Notes: generated by a model from the letters alone, not told the origin. 41,379 nucleotides of DNA from Gnetum montanum (GCA_015680685.1 MNCI01009176.1:532561-573939), one strand, 5' to 3'. Counted from the stretch's first letter, positions 11,303 to 22,739 are shown. Numbers and translations: made by a program.

Positions 11303-12158
11303 TGATGAGTGGTGAGGTACCCCTACATCCAACCATAAGAATCACAAGTGTTCATGTGTGATCTGGTTGAATTTCACAAACTATAATTACTATGTACGCT
11401 AGAGCTAAATAGTGCGTGTGTATTGTCCATTCATTATCTTCCTAGTCCCACTTGTGGAATGAAATTATATGGTTAAGTGTGACTGAGGCATAAAATTTTT
11501 ATTATTTTGTGTTTTATCAAATTACTCACCTAGAACAAGAATAAAATTAAGAGTGATTAAATGCTAAGTAAGCTATGGTCTAATCTAGCCTAACACAAGT
11601 AACCATTCCCACTTCTCGGACACATCCTAAACTTTGTGTAAACACTACTGGGTTGTCAAACGCTAACCACTTCTGAGCTACCAAGTGTCACATGTATGTT
11701 CGAAGGGGTCATGCTTGTGTATTTTAATGAGTGCTTGTTCAATTAAAATTAATTACTGCATGAAAAACATTAATGTAAATTGCATGAAATCACAATATAT
11801 AAATGCATAAGAAAGAAAGTCTCAAGTGCTGCAAGGAATGAATCAAAGAGTTCATCTTTATTGCCAACACAATGGTGTGTTTAGGTACATTAATGCTTGA
11901 ATAAAGATCTATTCACACTTAGACCTCCTGCTACGGGCACTTGGAAAATATTCTAACTCTCAAATGGACAAGTTGCAAGAGTTTTGCTACTTGACTACCA
12001 AAAAACTACTCTCAATCATGCACCCGGGTGTTGTATTTATAGATGCAAGAGTAACCCCATGATATCGCATCTTGGGCCATGATATCACGTACCCAATATT
12101 GTGTATCCCATATCGCGACCACCTCAATATCGAAGTGTATGAAAAACACGATTTATCA
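11303..12158 (-). mobile_element. 5' LTR (LTR E) of the minus-strand gypsy-type element
   Basis: On the plus strand it begins TGATGAGTGGTGAGGTACC, the reverse complement of the LTR 3' end shared by A-D, and has the reverse complement of the TATA block near 12036. The outer end is probably at TATCA 12154-12158, though the U3 is diverged so this border is less certain. It contains two CCATGATATC motifs near 12056 and 12084 like those of other copies. It lacks the 105-bp-period blocks. It is more diverged from A-D than they are from each other, suggesting an older insertion. Confidence 0.75.
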
Positions 12159-12972
12159 TTTAGCCTCCAATGTGAAGATCCTAGGACACCATCTATTTTC
12201 TAGGGAAAGGAATCTCCATCAAACAGTTAGTCACCAAGAGGTGGATGAATCAGTGGACCCATAATTTGCACCCATGGAATCCCTAATCATTAATGTTGAT
12301 TAGGCTAGACCATTTGGCCCTAATGACTAGGTGGATCACAAGGTGACATAGCAAGACTTTATGAGTGAGAAGACATGTGATGATGTGCCTCAACCTTCTT
12401 CTTTAGTAGAGGCTCATGCACCTCCTTTAGGGGAAGGCTTAGCCCCTCTAGCTTCAACATCTTGTCTTCCACTTCTTCTTTTCCTTCTCTTGTTTGTATG
12501 TTTTGAATGTTATGATAGAGGGGGCTATTTCTGTATCTAATCTTTATTTATTTTATTTTCATTAATTCATGCACATTCTTTTGCTCTCTTTTATTGGGAT
12601 GATAAAGAGCTAGTTCAAGGCTAGTATGTTAAGACATGAATTAATGCTCCTTGCACCTTATTCCTCGATTTTGTAAGCTTGGGTGGGTAGCTGGGAGCTC
12701 ATGCGACTTGCAACCATCCATAGCATAGAGTGTTAGCTCATAATATAAGTTCTAATGAGTTTTGAGCTCATCAAGGAAACAATGCCCCTCTTATGATTAT
12801 CGAGAGTTAAATTCCAACATCAGAGGATTGGAGAGTAAGAAGAGTTAGCATTAAATAGAGATGGAAGTAGTACAAAAGTTGTATCTAAGTTGGAAAATGT
12901 ACTATAAGCTCATGTGACCTGCATAAGCTTGAAGCTTAGAGTTTTCATTAGATGGCACTCCCCATTTCATAG
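12159..12972. other. Spacer between LTRs E and D, no gene recognised
   Basis: A frame around 12255-12540 (...VPQPSSLVEAHAPPL...) resembles proline-rich tails of plant retroelement proteins but has stops and no diagnostic motif. The sequence GGCACTCCCC-ATTTCATAG at 12954-12972 repeats bases found inside LTR D at 13009-13029, so the left border of LTR D is a small rearrangement rather than a clean LTR start. Confidence 0.4.
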
Positions 12973-13846
12973 ATATCGCGGTCTGTCGCCATATCTATAA
13001 ATAAGAGGTGGCACTCCCCTCATTTCATAGATAGAGTTAGAAGTAGCGAAGCTCTGGCAGATTGATCACCCCAGAGATAGAATAATTTCCATGTGCCCAC
13101 AGTAGGAGTCCCCCAAGTGAACGACTCTTTATTCGAGCAGCTTTGTACCTGAACACAAGTTGTGTACGGCAATAAAGATGAACTTTGTGGATAAACCTTG
13201 CAGTACATGGATAGGTTTATTTAATGTTATTTATCGCTTTCCTAGTAATGCGGCATGAGTACGACTTGGTTACGAGCATTGACAAACGTGTATGGCTAGC
13301 CAAGGAATCGGCTACTCATCGCGATTAGATTCTCTCACCCTTCTCTCCTAGAACGTGGGATGAGTACGACGTGGCTACGAGCATCTACGGGTGTGTACGG
13401 CTAGTCAAGGAATCAGCTACTTATCACACTTAGGCTAGTTAGGTGCCTCAGTACGACCGCTTCGAGCACGTGCGTTACGTGTGGTAATCCCAGTAACGAT
13501 TAGCATTTGGTAGCCATAGTTGCATAGTTCAGGGTATGTACGGTAAGTGGGAACGGATGTTGACGCTAGTTAATTTAGACTTAGATCCTTAGTTAGAGTT
13601 AGTTAGTTTCTTTAACCCTTCACCCTTTAGCATAGGAGATAAACCTGAAAAGACTGAAAAAATCATATACCTTGGACTTACTTAACCATGCACCGTGACA
13701 ACAACAAGTAAGTCTGGGAAGATAACGAACAATTAACCCCAAGTGTTCCATGGGGCGTTAGGCATTTAGTCTGCGAAGTTCGACCGGATCGTGCGTGCTA
13801 CGCTCGTTTCGCATGGTTGAGTGTAGGGGTACCTTGCCACTCATCA
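12973..13846 (+). mobile_element. LTR D, 5'-truncated, same subfamily as LTR B
   Basis: It matches LTR B from the ATATCGCGGTCTGTCGCC block through the TATA box (12993), the 105-bp-period duplication (13250, 13355) and the terminal CACTCATCA. The TGATGAG start and about 55 bp of U3 are missing. A CACGTG core is at about 13467. No internal retroelement sequence adjoins it in + orientation, so it is a solo or truncated LTR. Satellite-like repeats begin immediately after 13846. Confidence 0.82.
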
Positions 13847-14345
13847 CTAATAATCACTCCATATCTCCTAGATTCTACTAGATAATCCTCTAAAACATTA
13901 CCTACCAATATTTTACTCTTTTATGTTTCCAACCATTCTAGAATCATAGAAAAATAGTTTTCCATCATAGAGTTATGATTTTTCTTTCTATGCTATCCAT
14001 AATTTTACTATTTCTGATGATGGCTAATACAAACATCATATCTCCTAGACCTTATGAGATAATCTTCCAAAACTTTATCTACAGATAGGATACTATTTTA
14101 TCTTTTTGATCATTCTAGAATCACTAAAAAATAGTTTTCCATAATAGAGTTATGATTTTTCTTTCTATGTTGTCTATAATTTTACTATTTCTGATAATGC
14201 CTAATAAAAATCCCATATCTCCTGGATCTTACAAAATAATCCTTTAAACTTTACCTATAGATAGTTACTCTTCTATATTTCAAACCATTTTGGAATTACT
14301 AAAAAAATCATCTTCCATCATGGAGTAATAATGTTTTTCCTATCA
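13847..14345 (+). repeat. Tandem repeat, period 177 bp, about 2.7 copies
   Basis: The phrase CATATCTCCT starts at 13860, 14037 and 14214, exactly 177 bp apart, and the intervening bases align well: TTCTAGAATCA, AATAGTTTTCCAT and GAGTTATGATTTTTCTTTCT recur at the same offsets. The third unit decays after about 130 bp. The 13 bases between LTR D and the first phrase also match the unit's end, so the LTR lies inside the array. The length is close to a nucleosomal repeat, as in many plant satellites. Confidence 0.87.
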
Positions 14346-15205
14346 GCTACTTTTTCCATTTTTATTTCAACTTGATTCTCTAAGCCTAAACTCATGGATC
14401 TATGACTTTTTATTTATGATAAATGCCTTCATAAATTTATAACATTGGATAGGTATATGTATTTATTTTTTTAGGGATCTGGAATCATTATAAAATTTAT
14501 AAGGATGGTAAAGTTGTAATAATTTCATCTATTGTCATACGTTTAAGTGACAATCCAACTCTAGACTTGATTTTAGGTTTAATAGAGTCTTGATTCACCT
14601 TCCTTGGTAAAGTGATTAATTCTTAGTTTGAGTATTAATTCATATATAATTGTTAGATATTGGGCTTAGGTTAAATAATTGTTATGGCTTTATTAATTCA
14701 TTTGGAAGTTAGGGATAAGGATTCCTTTGCTTAGATTAGTTGGCACCTTAGGTTACTGTTAAAAATTTGTGAGGTCTCTTGGATGATATTTTGGCTCTTT
14801 ATTTGATGATATTGGTTTGGATTTGATGAGGATATTCTATGCATCTAATTGGTATCCTTGTGAGGATCCCTTGGTTTGTTGAATCTCTTTAATGAGAAGA
14901 ATTTTGTTGTTTTGGTTATTGCCTTCACTATCAATTTGGTTGCCATCGTTATATGTGTGTTGGTCTTTTGAATGATCGATCTAGCATCGAGTTTGTGTGG
15001 TCGGTTGGAGATGGCTCCCAAGAGACAGTTTTGATTATTGATATCCATTGTAGAATGCACTAGTGTGGCTCTCATTATGGGCCCCATCATACAAAAGAGG
15101 ATGATTTCATGGCTTATTGATTCTTTTATTCTTGGTTTGTGCCTCCATAACATTATAGGTGATTCATGGGTGACACATTTGGCACCAGTTGTTTGGAAAA
15201 TATTG
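14346..15205. other. Spacer, no gene recognised
   Basis: AT-rich sequence with no long frame apart from 14845-15153 on the minus strand, which lacks any motif I recognise. It could be decayed retroelement sequence, but nothing in it supports a family call. Confidence 0.3.
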
Positions 15206-15722
15206 TGTTGATCTTTTGGTATGTTAAAACCTTAGAAAATGGAGGATGTAAAAAATATGTTTGTATGAACTTGTAGGTCTAAGAAAGAACAAGACAATAA
15301 TATGATGGGATCACGACAATAGCTTATTAGTGTAAAGGCAAGGACTTCATAAGAATGAGATAAGAGCTTAGATGAAAAATCATGTTTGAGATAAGAGCTT
15401 CATGGTATCAAGACAAAGAGCAAGATGAGACCAAGACAAGAGCTAAGTTGAGATGACAAAAAGTCTCAACTAAGATGAAAAAATTTAAGGATGCACAAAG
15501 TCAAATGAAGATTTTTTGGCATTTGTCTAGATATCTTAAATGATTAGTAGACATACCAGATGTGAAAGCTCAATTTTAGGCTAGATGTCCCACAAAAACC
15601 ACAAATGTTTGAATTGCTACTGAGATGCCCCACTTGGGATGTCCCATCCCATTTTTGGACATTCCATTATGTTTAGGCCTAACTTGAGTGAGACATATCA
15701 TTTTTTGAGACATTCCAATCTG
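15206..15722 (+). mobile_element. Copia-like LTR 5' portion, direct repeat of 17500-18035
   Basis: It starts TGTTGATCTTTTGGTATGTT and tracks the right-hand copy (17500 onward) through GGAGGATGT, GAACATGATGG-like, AGTCTCAACYAAGATGAAA and the GACATCCC-type motif cluster. Similarity ends near 15722, after which a different sequence with its own TATA-like CTATATATAACC (about 15751) follows. It is either a 5' LTR with a deletion/replacement of its R-U5 or an independent fragment. Confidence 0.65.
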
Positions 15723-15870
15723 TAGTTAAAACCCTTGCAACTGTGTGGGCTATATATAACCAATCATCTTCTTTTCTCATTTTATCCCACTTAAGCCTTG
15801 GATGTTCTAGTGTAGTTGACTAGGGCCTCTTCCTAATTGCATTTCTAGTCCATTTTTACTCAAATCCATG

Positions 15871-16860
15871 GCACACAAGAAGATTGATCCATCAAGGATG
15901 CCATTTTTGGTAATTCTCTATCTTTGAGAAGTGGGAAAGTATATAGATGTCAAATATCCTAGGATTCTTCCACTCTCTCACTTATTATGTTGTATAATAT
16001 TATTGTAAAATGGGAAAGCTACAATTATTTGTTACCAGCATAAACCTTTATTTTATATTTTCTTCTAACTAGGAGGCCATTAGATTTGGGGCATATTCTT
16101 TGCAAGGATATTTTAGGTTTATTTACTAGAGAGAGAGTTTATGAACACCCTCTTCTTATTAGCTTACTAATTTGTTAGGAAAGTGTCCCTATTCCTAATA
16201 TGCCTCTTCTTAAAGGAAAGAGAAGTGTTGCAAAATGTTTGGGAAAAAGAAACACCAAACTTGCTAATTCTAAAGTACAATTTTATTCACCTTAGAAGGC
16301 AAGAAGAAAATAGACATAATCTCCATCTAAGGCCTCTCCTTAGCTTAAGAGATCTAAATCTGTAATTGCTCAGGTGAAGTCTATTGTAAAGAAGGCTCTA
16401 AAATCCTTTGCCAAAACATTTGGGATTATTAGATAAACTCTCTCTTACCTGTGTAAGGGAATGGATGTAGTAGGTATTTCACGTTCTTTAGATGGTTAGT
16501 AGTTTGAGGAGATTACTACTCCTCATTTTTCAGATAATGATGAAGACATTCCAGCTCCAACAAGACATTCTATAGTAGCTGGGACATCTCGAGAGTATGA
16601 TTTGGGGAATGCATTAGATTTAGAGGATATTTCTACACCACCTACATGTATCTAGGGGTGGTTTGATCCTCATCCTAAGTAGCCTGGACCAAGTTCATAT
16701 GTATAGGAGGACGTTCCTCAATCTTTAAAGTAGTAAGCGATGGAGAGCATCTTTGGTGCCATAGCTCATTGGGAGCTATTCACTTCCAAAACTTACCAAA
16801 GGAAGGGTACTTCTTCATCTTCCTAGAAGGCTCCATCTTATACCCCTTCATCATCATAAT
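15871..16860 (+). pseudogene. Decayed retroelement gag-like region between Copia-like LTRs
   Basis: In one frame at 16069-16260 it reads RRPLDLGHILCKDILGLF then ESVPIPNMPLLKGK, resembling the conserved block of the plant transposon protein domain often found in gag-like proteins of non-autonomous LTR elements. A Ser/Asp/Pro-rich, low-complexity tail follows (about 16500-16860). Stops are frequent. A possible start is ATG 15871 (MAHKKIDPSRM). No RT or integrase motif is seen between 15722 and 17480. The family call is tentative. Confidence 0.35.
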
Positions 16861-17474
16861 TTTGTATGAAGCTTCATCCTCAAAGAGCTCATGTTATAGT
16901 ATCTTCTTCTAATGATGATGAGTAATAGGTCTACAGCTCTAGCACTAGCAACGATGATGATTAGGAGGAAACTTACTAGCCCACTTGTGTAGCTTTTAGC
17001 TCTAATGAGGATGATGATGACATGAAGGTTAGTGGATAGAGGCTTTGTATGATCCCATCCTTTTATATGATGTCCAAAAATGGAAAGAGTTTTTGTACCC
17101 ATGTGCATACTTGTGGAGATATAGTTGTATGGTTTGGGTACTTTTATGATTAGTGCACTTTTTATTTGGTACACCTTGGGAATAGGTTGTGATATGTGTA
17201 TTGGCTATATATGAGAGTATGGTTTATGCTTGCATTATGTATTATGAACAAATGGATAAATATAAATATTCTTTGGGAAATTTTTGATGTTTTCATTTTC
17301 TTGTGTTGCCCTCTTATGATTTTGGCTAATGGAGATGTGCATGTTTAATGCTTCATCTTATTTTCCTTTGCCTTTCTTGCTACCATAGGTTTATTAATGA
17401 ATATATATACAGTTGTGCTTTAGCTGCTTAATCATACAATATTATGGATTATGCTAATCCATTTTCATAAGTTT

Positions 17475-17499
17475 TGGACATTACCAAAAAGGGGAATAT
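17475..17499 (+). other. Polypurine tract before right Copia-like LTR
   Basis: The bases ACATTACCAAAAAGGGGAAT immediately precede the LTR. The same phrase with AAAAAGGGGGAGATT stands at the corresponding place (reverse strand, about 36857-36886) of the Ty1/copia element, as expected for the plus-strand primer of plant Copia elements. Confidence 0.7.
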
Positions 17500-18690
17500 T
17501 GTTGATCTTTTGGTAGGTTGAAACCTTAGAAAATGGAGGATGTGGAAAATGTGTTTGTATGATCATATGGTTCTAGGAATAAACAAGATAAGAACATGAT
17601 GGAATTAGGACAAGAGCTTATTGGTGTTAAGATAAGGACTTCATGGAAATGAAATAAGAGCTTAGATGAAGAAATGATATTTGAGACAAGATCTTCATGG
17701 TGTTAAGACAAAGAGAAAGATGAGACCAAGATGAAAGCTGAGTTGAGATGATAAAAAGTCTCAACCAAGATGAAATATTTCAAGTATGCACATAGTCAAA
17801 TGAAAATATTCTGATATCTACCTAGACATCCCAAATCCCAAATCTCAGCAGATGTCCTACAGGTGAAAGCTCAGTTTCAGACCAGACATTTCACAAAAAT
17901 AGCAGACGTCCCAATTACTGCTGAGATGTTCCAACTGGGACATTCTAAGTGAAACATCCTAATTTCCAATGGAACATCCCATATATAAGTAGTCTATTTT
18001 TAGTGAGACATCCCAAGCTTAAATAGAACATTCCAACTAGCTATTTCCTAGCTGTTGCATTAATTTTGAGGATTATTTGAAAAGTAAAAAGCTATAAAAT
18101 AGAGTGGAATCCTTGTGAAAAGAACAAGCATCATTCATTGGAATATTTGATCATTATATACATCAAGTGAATTATTTTATTCCTCATTTCTCAATTATTT
18201 GTAAATTATTTTGTGTAAGGCTAAGTGTAAGAAATTTGTAAGGTTAGTTACATTCTCTCCTTGATTTTTTTTCTTTCTTTGTAGCCCTACATGGTTGATG
18301 TGCTTCTTGTGAGAAGGCATCTTGTGAGCTTGTTGGGACCTTGTGGTATTAAGTGTGTTTCTAGTGAGAAAACACTTCATGTGGATCTCACATCATTGTA
18401 AAGGTTATGAGATCCTTAACCACATTTTGAGCTTGTTGGGACCTTATAGGATTGTGTCTGTTTCCTACGAGAAAACACTCCATGTAGAGCTCAAACTTTG
18501 TAAAGATTTTAGTGCTATATAAAACACATTTTTAAAGGAACAAAGTTCAAAGGTGTGCAAGAATTATACCCTCCAAGTATGGATTTACCAAAGTTGGAAA
18601 CCCATGTAAATTTATGTGTAGTTTTGGTTATCTTGGTTGTTTGAATTGGGAAACTTATTCAACCCTCCTTCTAAGTTCTCAATCCTCACA
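17500..18690 (+). mobile_element. Right LTR of a Copia-like element
   Basis: It begins TGTTGATC and ends at about CTCACA (18690) after a block GGGAAACTTATTCAACCCTC that is also found at the end of the minus-strand Copia LTR (35795-36860). The U3 holds about ten GACATCCC-type motifs in both orientations (17820-18040), then a TATA-like TATAAAATAG near 18091. A duplicated block starting GAGCTTGTTGGGACC occurs at 18326 and 18429. The upstream polypurine tract supports its being a 3' LTR. Confidence 0.75.
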
Positions 18691-19591
18691 TTGCAAGTGA
18701 TGTCATGGATGATAATTCATATTCTAGTTGAGACTCATAATAAATCTATATGCATGGTAATTCAATATTTGGTTTTTCTTTTGGCAAGTACACATGACAA
18801 CATAATATGCATTTGAAATTGAGTGTAGTGTGTGCTAGCCTCCTTGTTTGTTGTAATAGTTAGAGTGGGAAAACCTTGGTTTTGGCATTATATTATGGAT
18901 GGATGTTATGGCTATGTGTTGTATATTTTTTTGGATGTTTTGGGTGGTTTACTTGTGTGCTTGTTAACCTAACATGTTTTACAAGTCATCCATGCTTCTC
19001 CTAATCTCCATGAGATCTTTCCATTTTACGATTAGAGATGCTGCCATGATTTCTTACTTAGTTTTATACTAATAACCCAATTTTTTTTTAGATTGATCAG
19101 TTTGAAAAAGGTATGGAGCCTTTGGAGGATTTAATATGATGGAATGATCTAGTTGATATTATGTCTTACTTTAGAGCTTTGGATATTATGTGTTGGCATT
19201 TTCAGCATTGTATTAGACATTAATTCTTTTTTCTAGTTTATGGATTTATGGATCATATGTGGTTTAGTCTTGTGAAATTATATTATTCATATATAATATG
19301 GGATTCAATTTTAAATTTTATGATATTCTATTTCTTTTCTATCATTTTTATATTTATGCAATTCTATATTCATGTATTTCTTTCTTCTGCAATTAGTTTT
19401 CTCTTCTATTCTCTTTGGAATCATAGCCTCATGCTAAGTTTTTTTGTTCCTTTCATTGCATAGTATGTTCATTTGTGCCTCTTGCCAAGACTAATTATTT
19501 TGTTAGGGGTTCTTCCCAATGTAATGCTCTCCAAACTAAGGCATAGGAAAGAGGGTGTTACACAAATGTTGCTACATCATTGTTCCAAAAA
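18691..19591. other. Possible 5' LTR or leader of the gypsy deletion derivative
   Basis: No coding motif is seen. The last part, ending GTGTTACA at about 19555-19562 just upstream of a gag-like ATG, resembles the 3' end of a gypsy LTR, and TGTTA at about 21347, after a G-rich tract, could be the start of the matching 3' LTR. I could not align the two LTR bodies by eye, so this remains a suggestion. Confidence 0.3.
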
Positions 19592-21065
19592 ATGCCACCA
19601 AAAGGAAGATCAAGGAAGACATGAAAAAAAGTGATCGATGATAATTTAAAGAAATTGCAAAGAAACAAAGATCTAGCTTTTCATAGAGATGAATGACAAA
19701 AAAGAACTCATGTAATTGATCCAATTCTATTAGGATAAGATTAGCATGATGATGATAGAGCACTTCAATTCTTAAACTCTCAAAAGAAATTGAGTGCTAA
19801 GCATGTGAAATGGATGGAGCAATTATAAGAGTTTCATTTTTTTAAAACATTAAAGTGGCAAGTTAAAAGTTATTGGTAATGATTTTTTAAAAATCCATAT
19901 TACTCATTCTTATGTTGAAGTAAATGGTTTTGAGTCTTTTTCTCAGTTGTATTCTAATGATATTGATTTTGGTGATATTTGGAAACATTTAAATTCTTCA
20001 TTATTAGGAAGGGCTAATAAATGGAAAGTATATTATATTAAGAATGTTCTTCCTTTTAGATATGGAAAAATTTGTATATTTAAATGTGATTTCAAATTCA
20101 AGATTCTTGAGAAAAAGCATAACAGTGACATGTTTGCACATATGGGTAAAACAAAGACCTTGAAATTGATGAGCAAAAATTAGTTTTGGTTAGGTAAGTA
20201 TAAAGATGTTTAATTTATGAAAGAATATTATGTTTACCAAAAGTTCAAAGGAGGAAAGAGTATTAATTATTAGTATTTATCTTTGCTGATTCCAACTTCC
20301 TTTTAGTAAAGTGTTTCTTTATACTTCAATTATGGAGCTTCAAATATAACATTAGGTCATGATTTCATACTTGTTTTGGATAGATTTACTAAAATGACTC
20401 ATTTCATTCAATCAAAAGAAGTAGTGATGCTTCCCATATTGCTCATTTACTCTTCCAGCATGTAGTGAAGTTGCATGACATTCCTTTAAATATTATAAGT
20501 GATAGGAATGTGAACTTTAGTAGTCATTTTTGGGGATCACTTTTTAAATTATTGGAGATAAAATTTCATTTTCTACTACATATTATTTGAAATCCAATGG
20601 ATAAATTAAGGTCCTAAATAGGTCCTTTGAATATACTGAGATGTTTATATGATAATCAGCTTCAATAATGGGAGAATATGTTAGTCCATGATGAATTCTT
20701 GTATAATAATGCTTTTCATACTAGCCTTGGTAAAATTTCTTTGGTTGTAAGTAATGATTTTTAATCAAGTATGGTTAATGAGTTAAGAACTATCATAATT
20801 GTACCTCTTTGAACTTTAATTTTGTTAAGAAAATGAAGTAATTGCATCAACAAGTCAAGTCTTGGAGAAGAAGAAAAATAATATGTCTTCCAAGACCAAT
20901 GAAGATACGAGGACAATTGAATTTCATATTGGTGAGTATGTGTGGATTTATTTAAGTAAACAAAGATAGAAGAATGTGCATTTCTATAAGCTTAAGTTAA
21001 GAAAAATTAGTTCATTCAAAACTAGGGCTAAGATCAACCCTAATTCATATAAGATTATTTTTCCC
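19592..21065 (+). pseudogene. Ty3/gypsy deletion derivative: gag start, RNase H end, integrase
   Basis: Blocks in order: a gag-like start MPPKGRSRK...IDDNLKKLQRNKDL (19592 on); the C-terminal RNase H/linker phrase RALQFLNSQKKLSAKHVKWM (19756-19815); YSNDIDFGDIW (about 19950); the integrase zinc region EKKHNSDMFAHMGKTKTLKL; the integrase core with DFILVLDRFTKMTHFI (20362 on), ISDRNVNFSSHFWGSLFKLL and YNNAFHTSLGKI; and a C-terminal VWIYLSKQR...NPNSYKI. Reverse transcriptase is absent. Both zinc Cys are Tyr (YYVYQ for CYVCQ), the first catalytic Asp is replaced by Tyr and stops are common, so it is inactive. Confidence 0.78.
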
Positions 21066-21979
21066 TAATGACTTTTCTCCTTCTTAAATATCTAATGTTT
21101 CACACTTGAGCTGATACCATGGAAATGTTCTTGGATTAGAATTGAAGAATATTTTTGAAGTTCTCAAGGATGCAATTGAAGGTTAAAATCCATTAAATCA
21201 TCAAGGTAGCTAATTCTATTACAATCAAGAAAGGCTTGAAGCATAAGAGATATAAGATGCATGAGTACTTACAACATTAGAATGACAAAGAACTTGAGAA
21301 TACCATTTGGGTTCATGAGAATGATTTGGGTTCATGGGGGCTAAATGTTATTCCAAGTGTAACATCAAATTAAAGAAAAGCCTCTTTTAAAGGATGAGGA
21401 AGATGATGAGAACATCAACCAACTCTTGGAGGTAATTATGATACTAATATATTTGAGAAGTAGTAGAATTTATGTATTTGTTTTGGATTATTTATTTGGA
21501 GTTATTTGATTATTTTTCATAGCTTAAGTAGGCAAGCAACCACAAGCTCACTATTGATTGCAATAAACTATATTCTAGCCTAGTGGATAGTTGTAAGTTG
21601 AAATCTACTATAGTGTGTTTCAATTATGAATTTTATGTAATTTCTAAGTTGGGTGAGGATTTGTGAGTCACTACAGCTCATAGTAAGCTACATTTTGAAG
21701 TTGCTAGATGTAGTGGGATAATAGCTAGTTGAGAAATAGTAACTAGAAAATTATACTTTTTACCAGTGTTCCTAGGTGCAATTGTAGTTTACACATAGGG
21801 AAACAACTATGATGACACTATAAGTCACACTTGTAATCCTAATAGAAATGATTTTTTAAAAAAAGGCATGTTTTTTGAGCTAACCCAATGGTCAAGAAAA
21901 ATGAAGTGATGCTTAAAAAGTTATAAAAGTCCAAGATGTCTCTAGGGAAGGTGTCTAATATCATTCTAATGCAATTATA

Positions 21980-22018
<39 letters not shown>

Positions 22019-22739
22019 TCTTTTTGAGCATTAAGAATGTGTGATCATCCTTTGATGGTCAAGCTTGTATTAGGAGGTGTGAGAATTGGATTGATTGATT
22101 ATCTATCCTTAGATTTTGTTTGCTTTTATCATGCATTGTAATCCTTTTCTTTTGATTAATACTAAAGTTCTCTATTCCTTTCTTATTCAATTAGGAAATC
22201 ATGTTTGTTCTTTGCACTTGAGTAAGCTTGAATTGTAGAATCTAATGAAGCTCCTCATTGACATCCTACAAGATTAGTATACATAGTCATGGATAGATCG
22301 TAATTATATACATAATATCATTGGATCTCAAAAAATATATTCTTAAAATAATATAACTAGCTATATGACCCATGACCCCTTATTGAGTCCAACCACATAT
22401 ACACAAGCATAACATAATATCATGGGATACTATGATAAGGGATTCCAATTTTTTTTTAACAAAATTTACATTATGATCTATAAAGGAATATTATTAAGGG
22501 AATTTTAATTGATGTTCAAAGTACATAGTTATTTAATATGCACTTTACAAATGATTCTTTGTTTATCATTAGAATTTTTATATAAAATATGAATATTCTG
22601 TTAGCTAGAGTGGAGGATTACTATGTGTTATCTCTTCTTGTATTAAATGGTAAAACTTTGTTGTTTATTGTAATGGCAATATTGATGAGTGAGTTACTCT
22701 TAAGTCTTAGAAAATATTTAAAAAGATTCTATCTTCAAA
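21066..22739. other. AT-rich spacer
   Basis: A G-rich phrase GGTTCATGGGGGCTAAATGTTA near 21330-21350 looks like a polypurine tract followed by an LTR start belonging to the preceding gypsy relic. The rest shows no gene; a GT/GA microsatellite lies at 21979-22017. Confidence 0.35.
21979..22017 (+). repeat. Compound microsatellite (TG)n(AG)n
   Basis: A run of about ten TG dinucleotides passes directly into about ten GA dinucleotides before TCTTTTTGAG. Confidence 0.95.

Noticed and set aside
12079-12264. 61-codon frame over the LTR E border
   Set aside because: It crosses an LTR edge and has no motif.
19248-19463. Phe/Ile-rich 71-codon frame resembling a membrane protein
   Set aside because: The hydrophobicity comes from T-rich DNA, with no homology or gene context.
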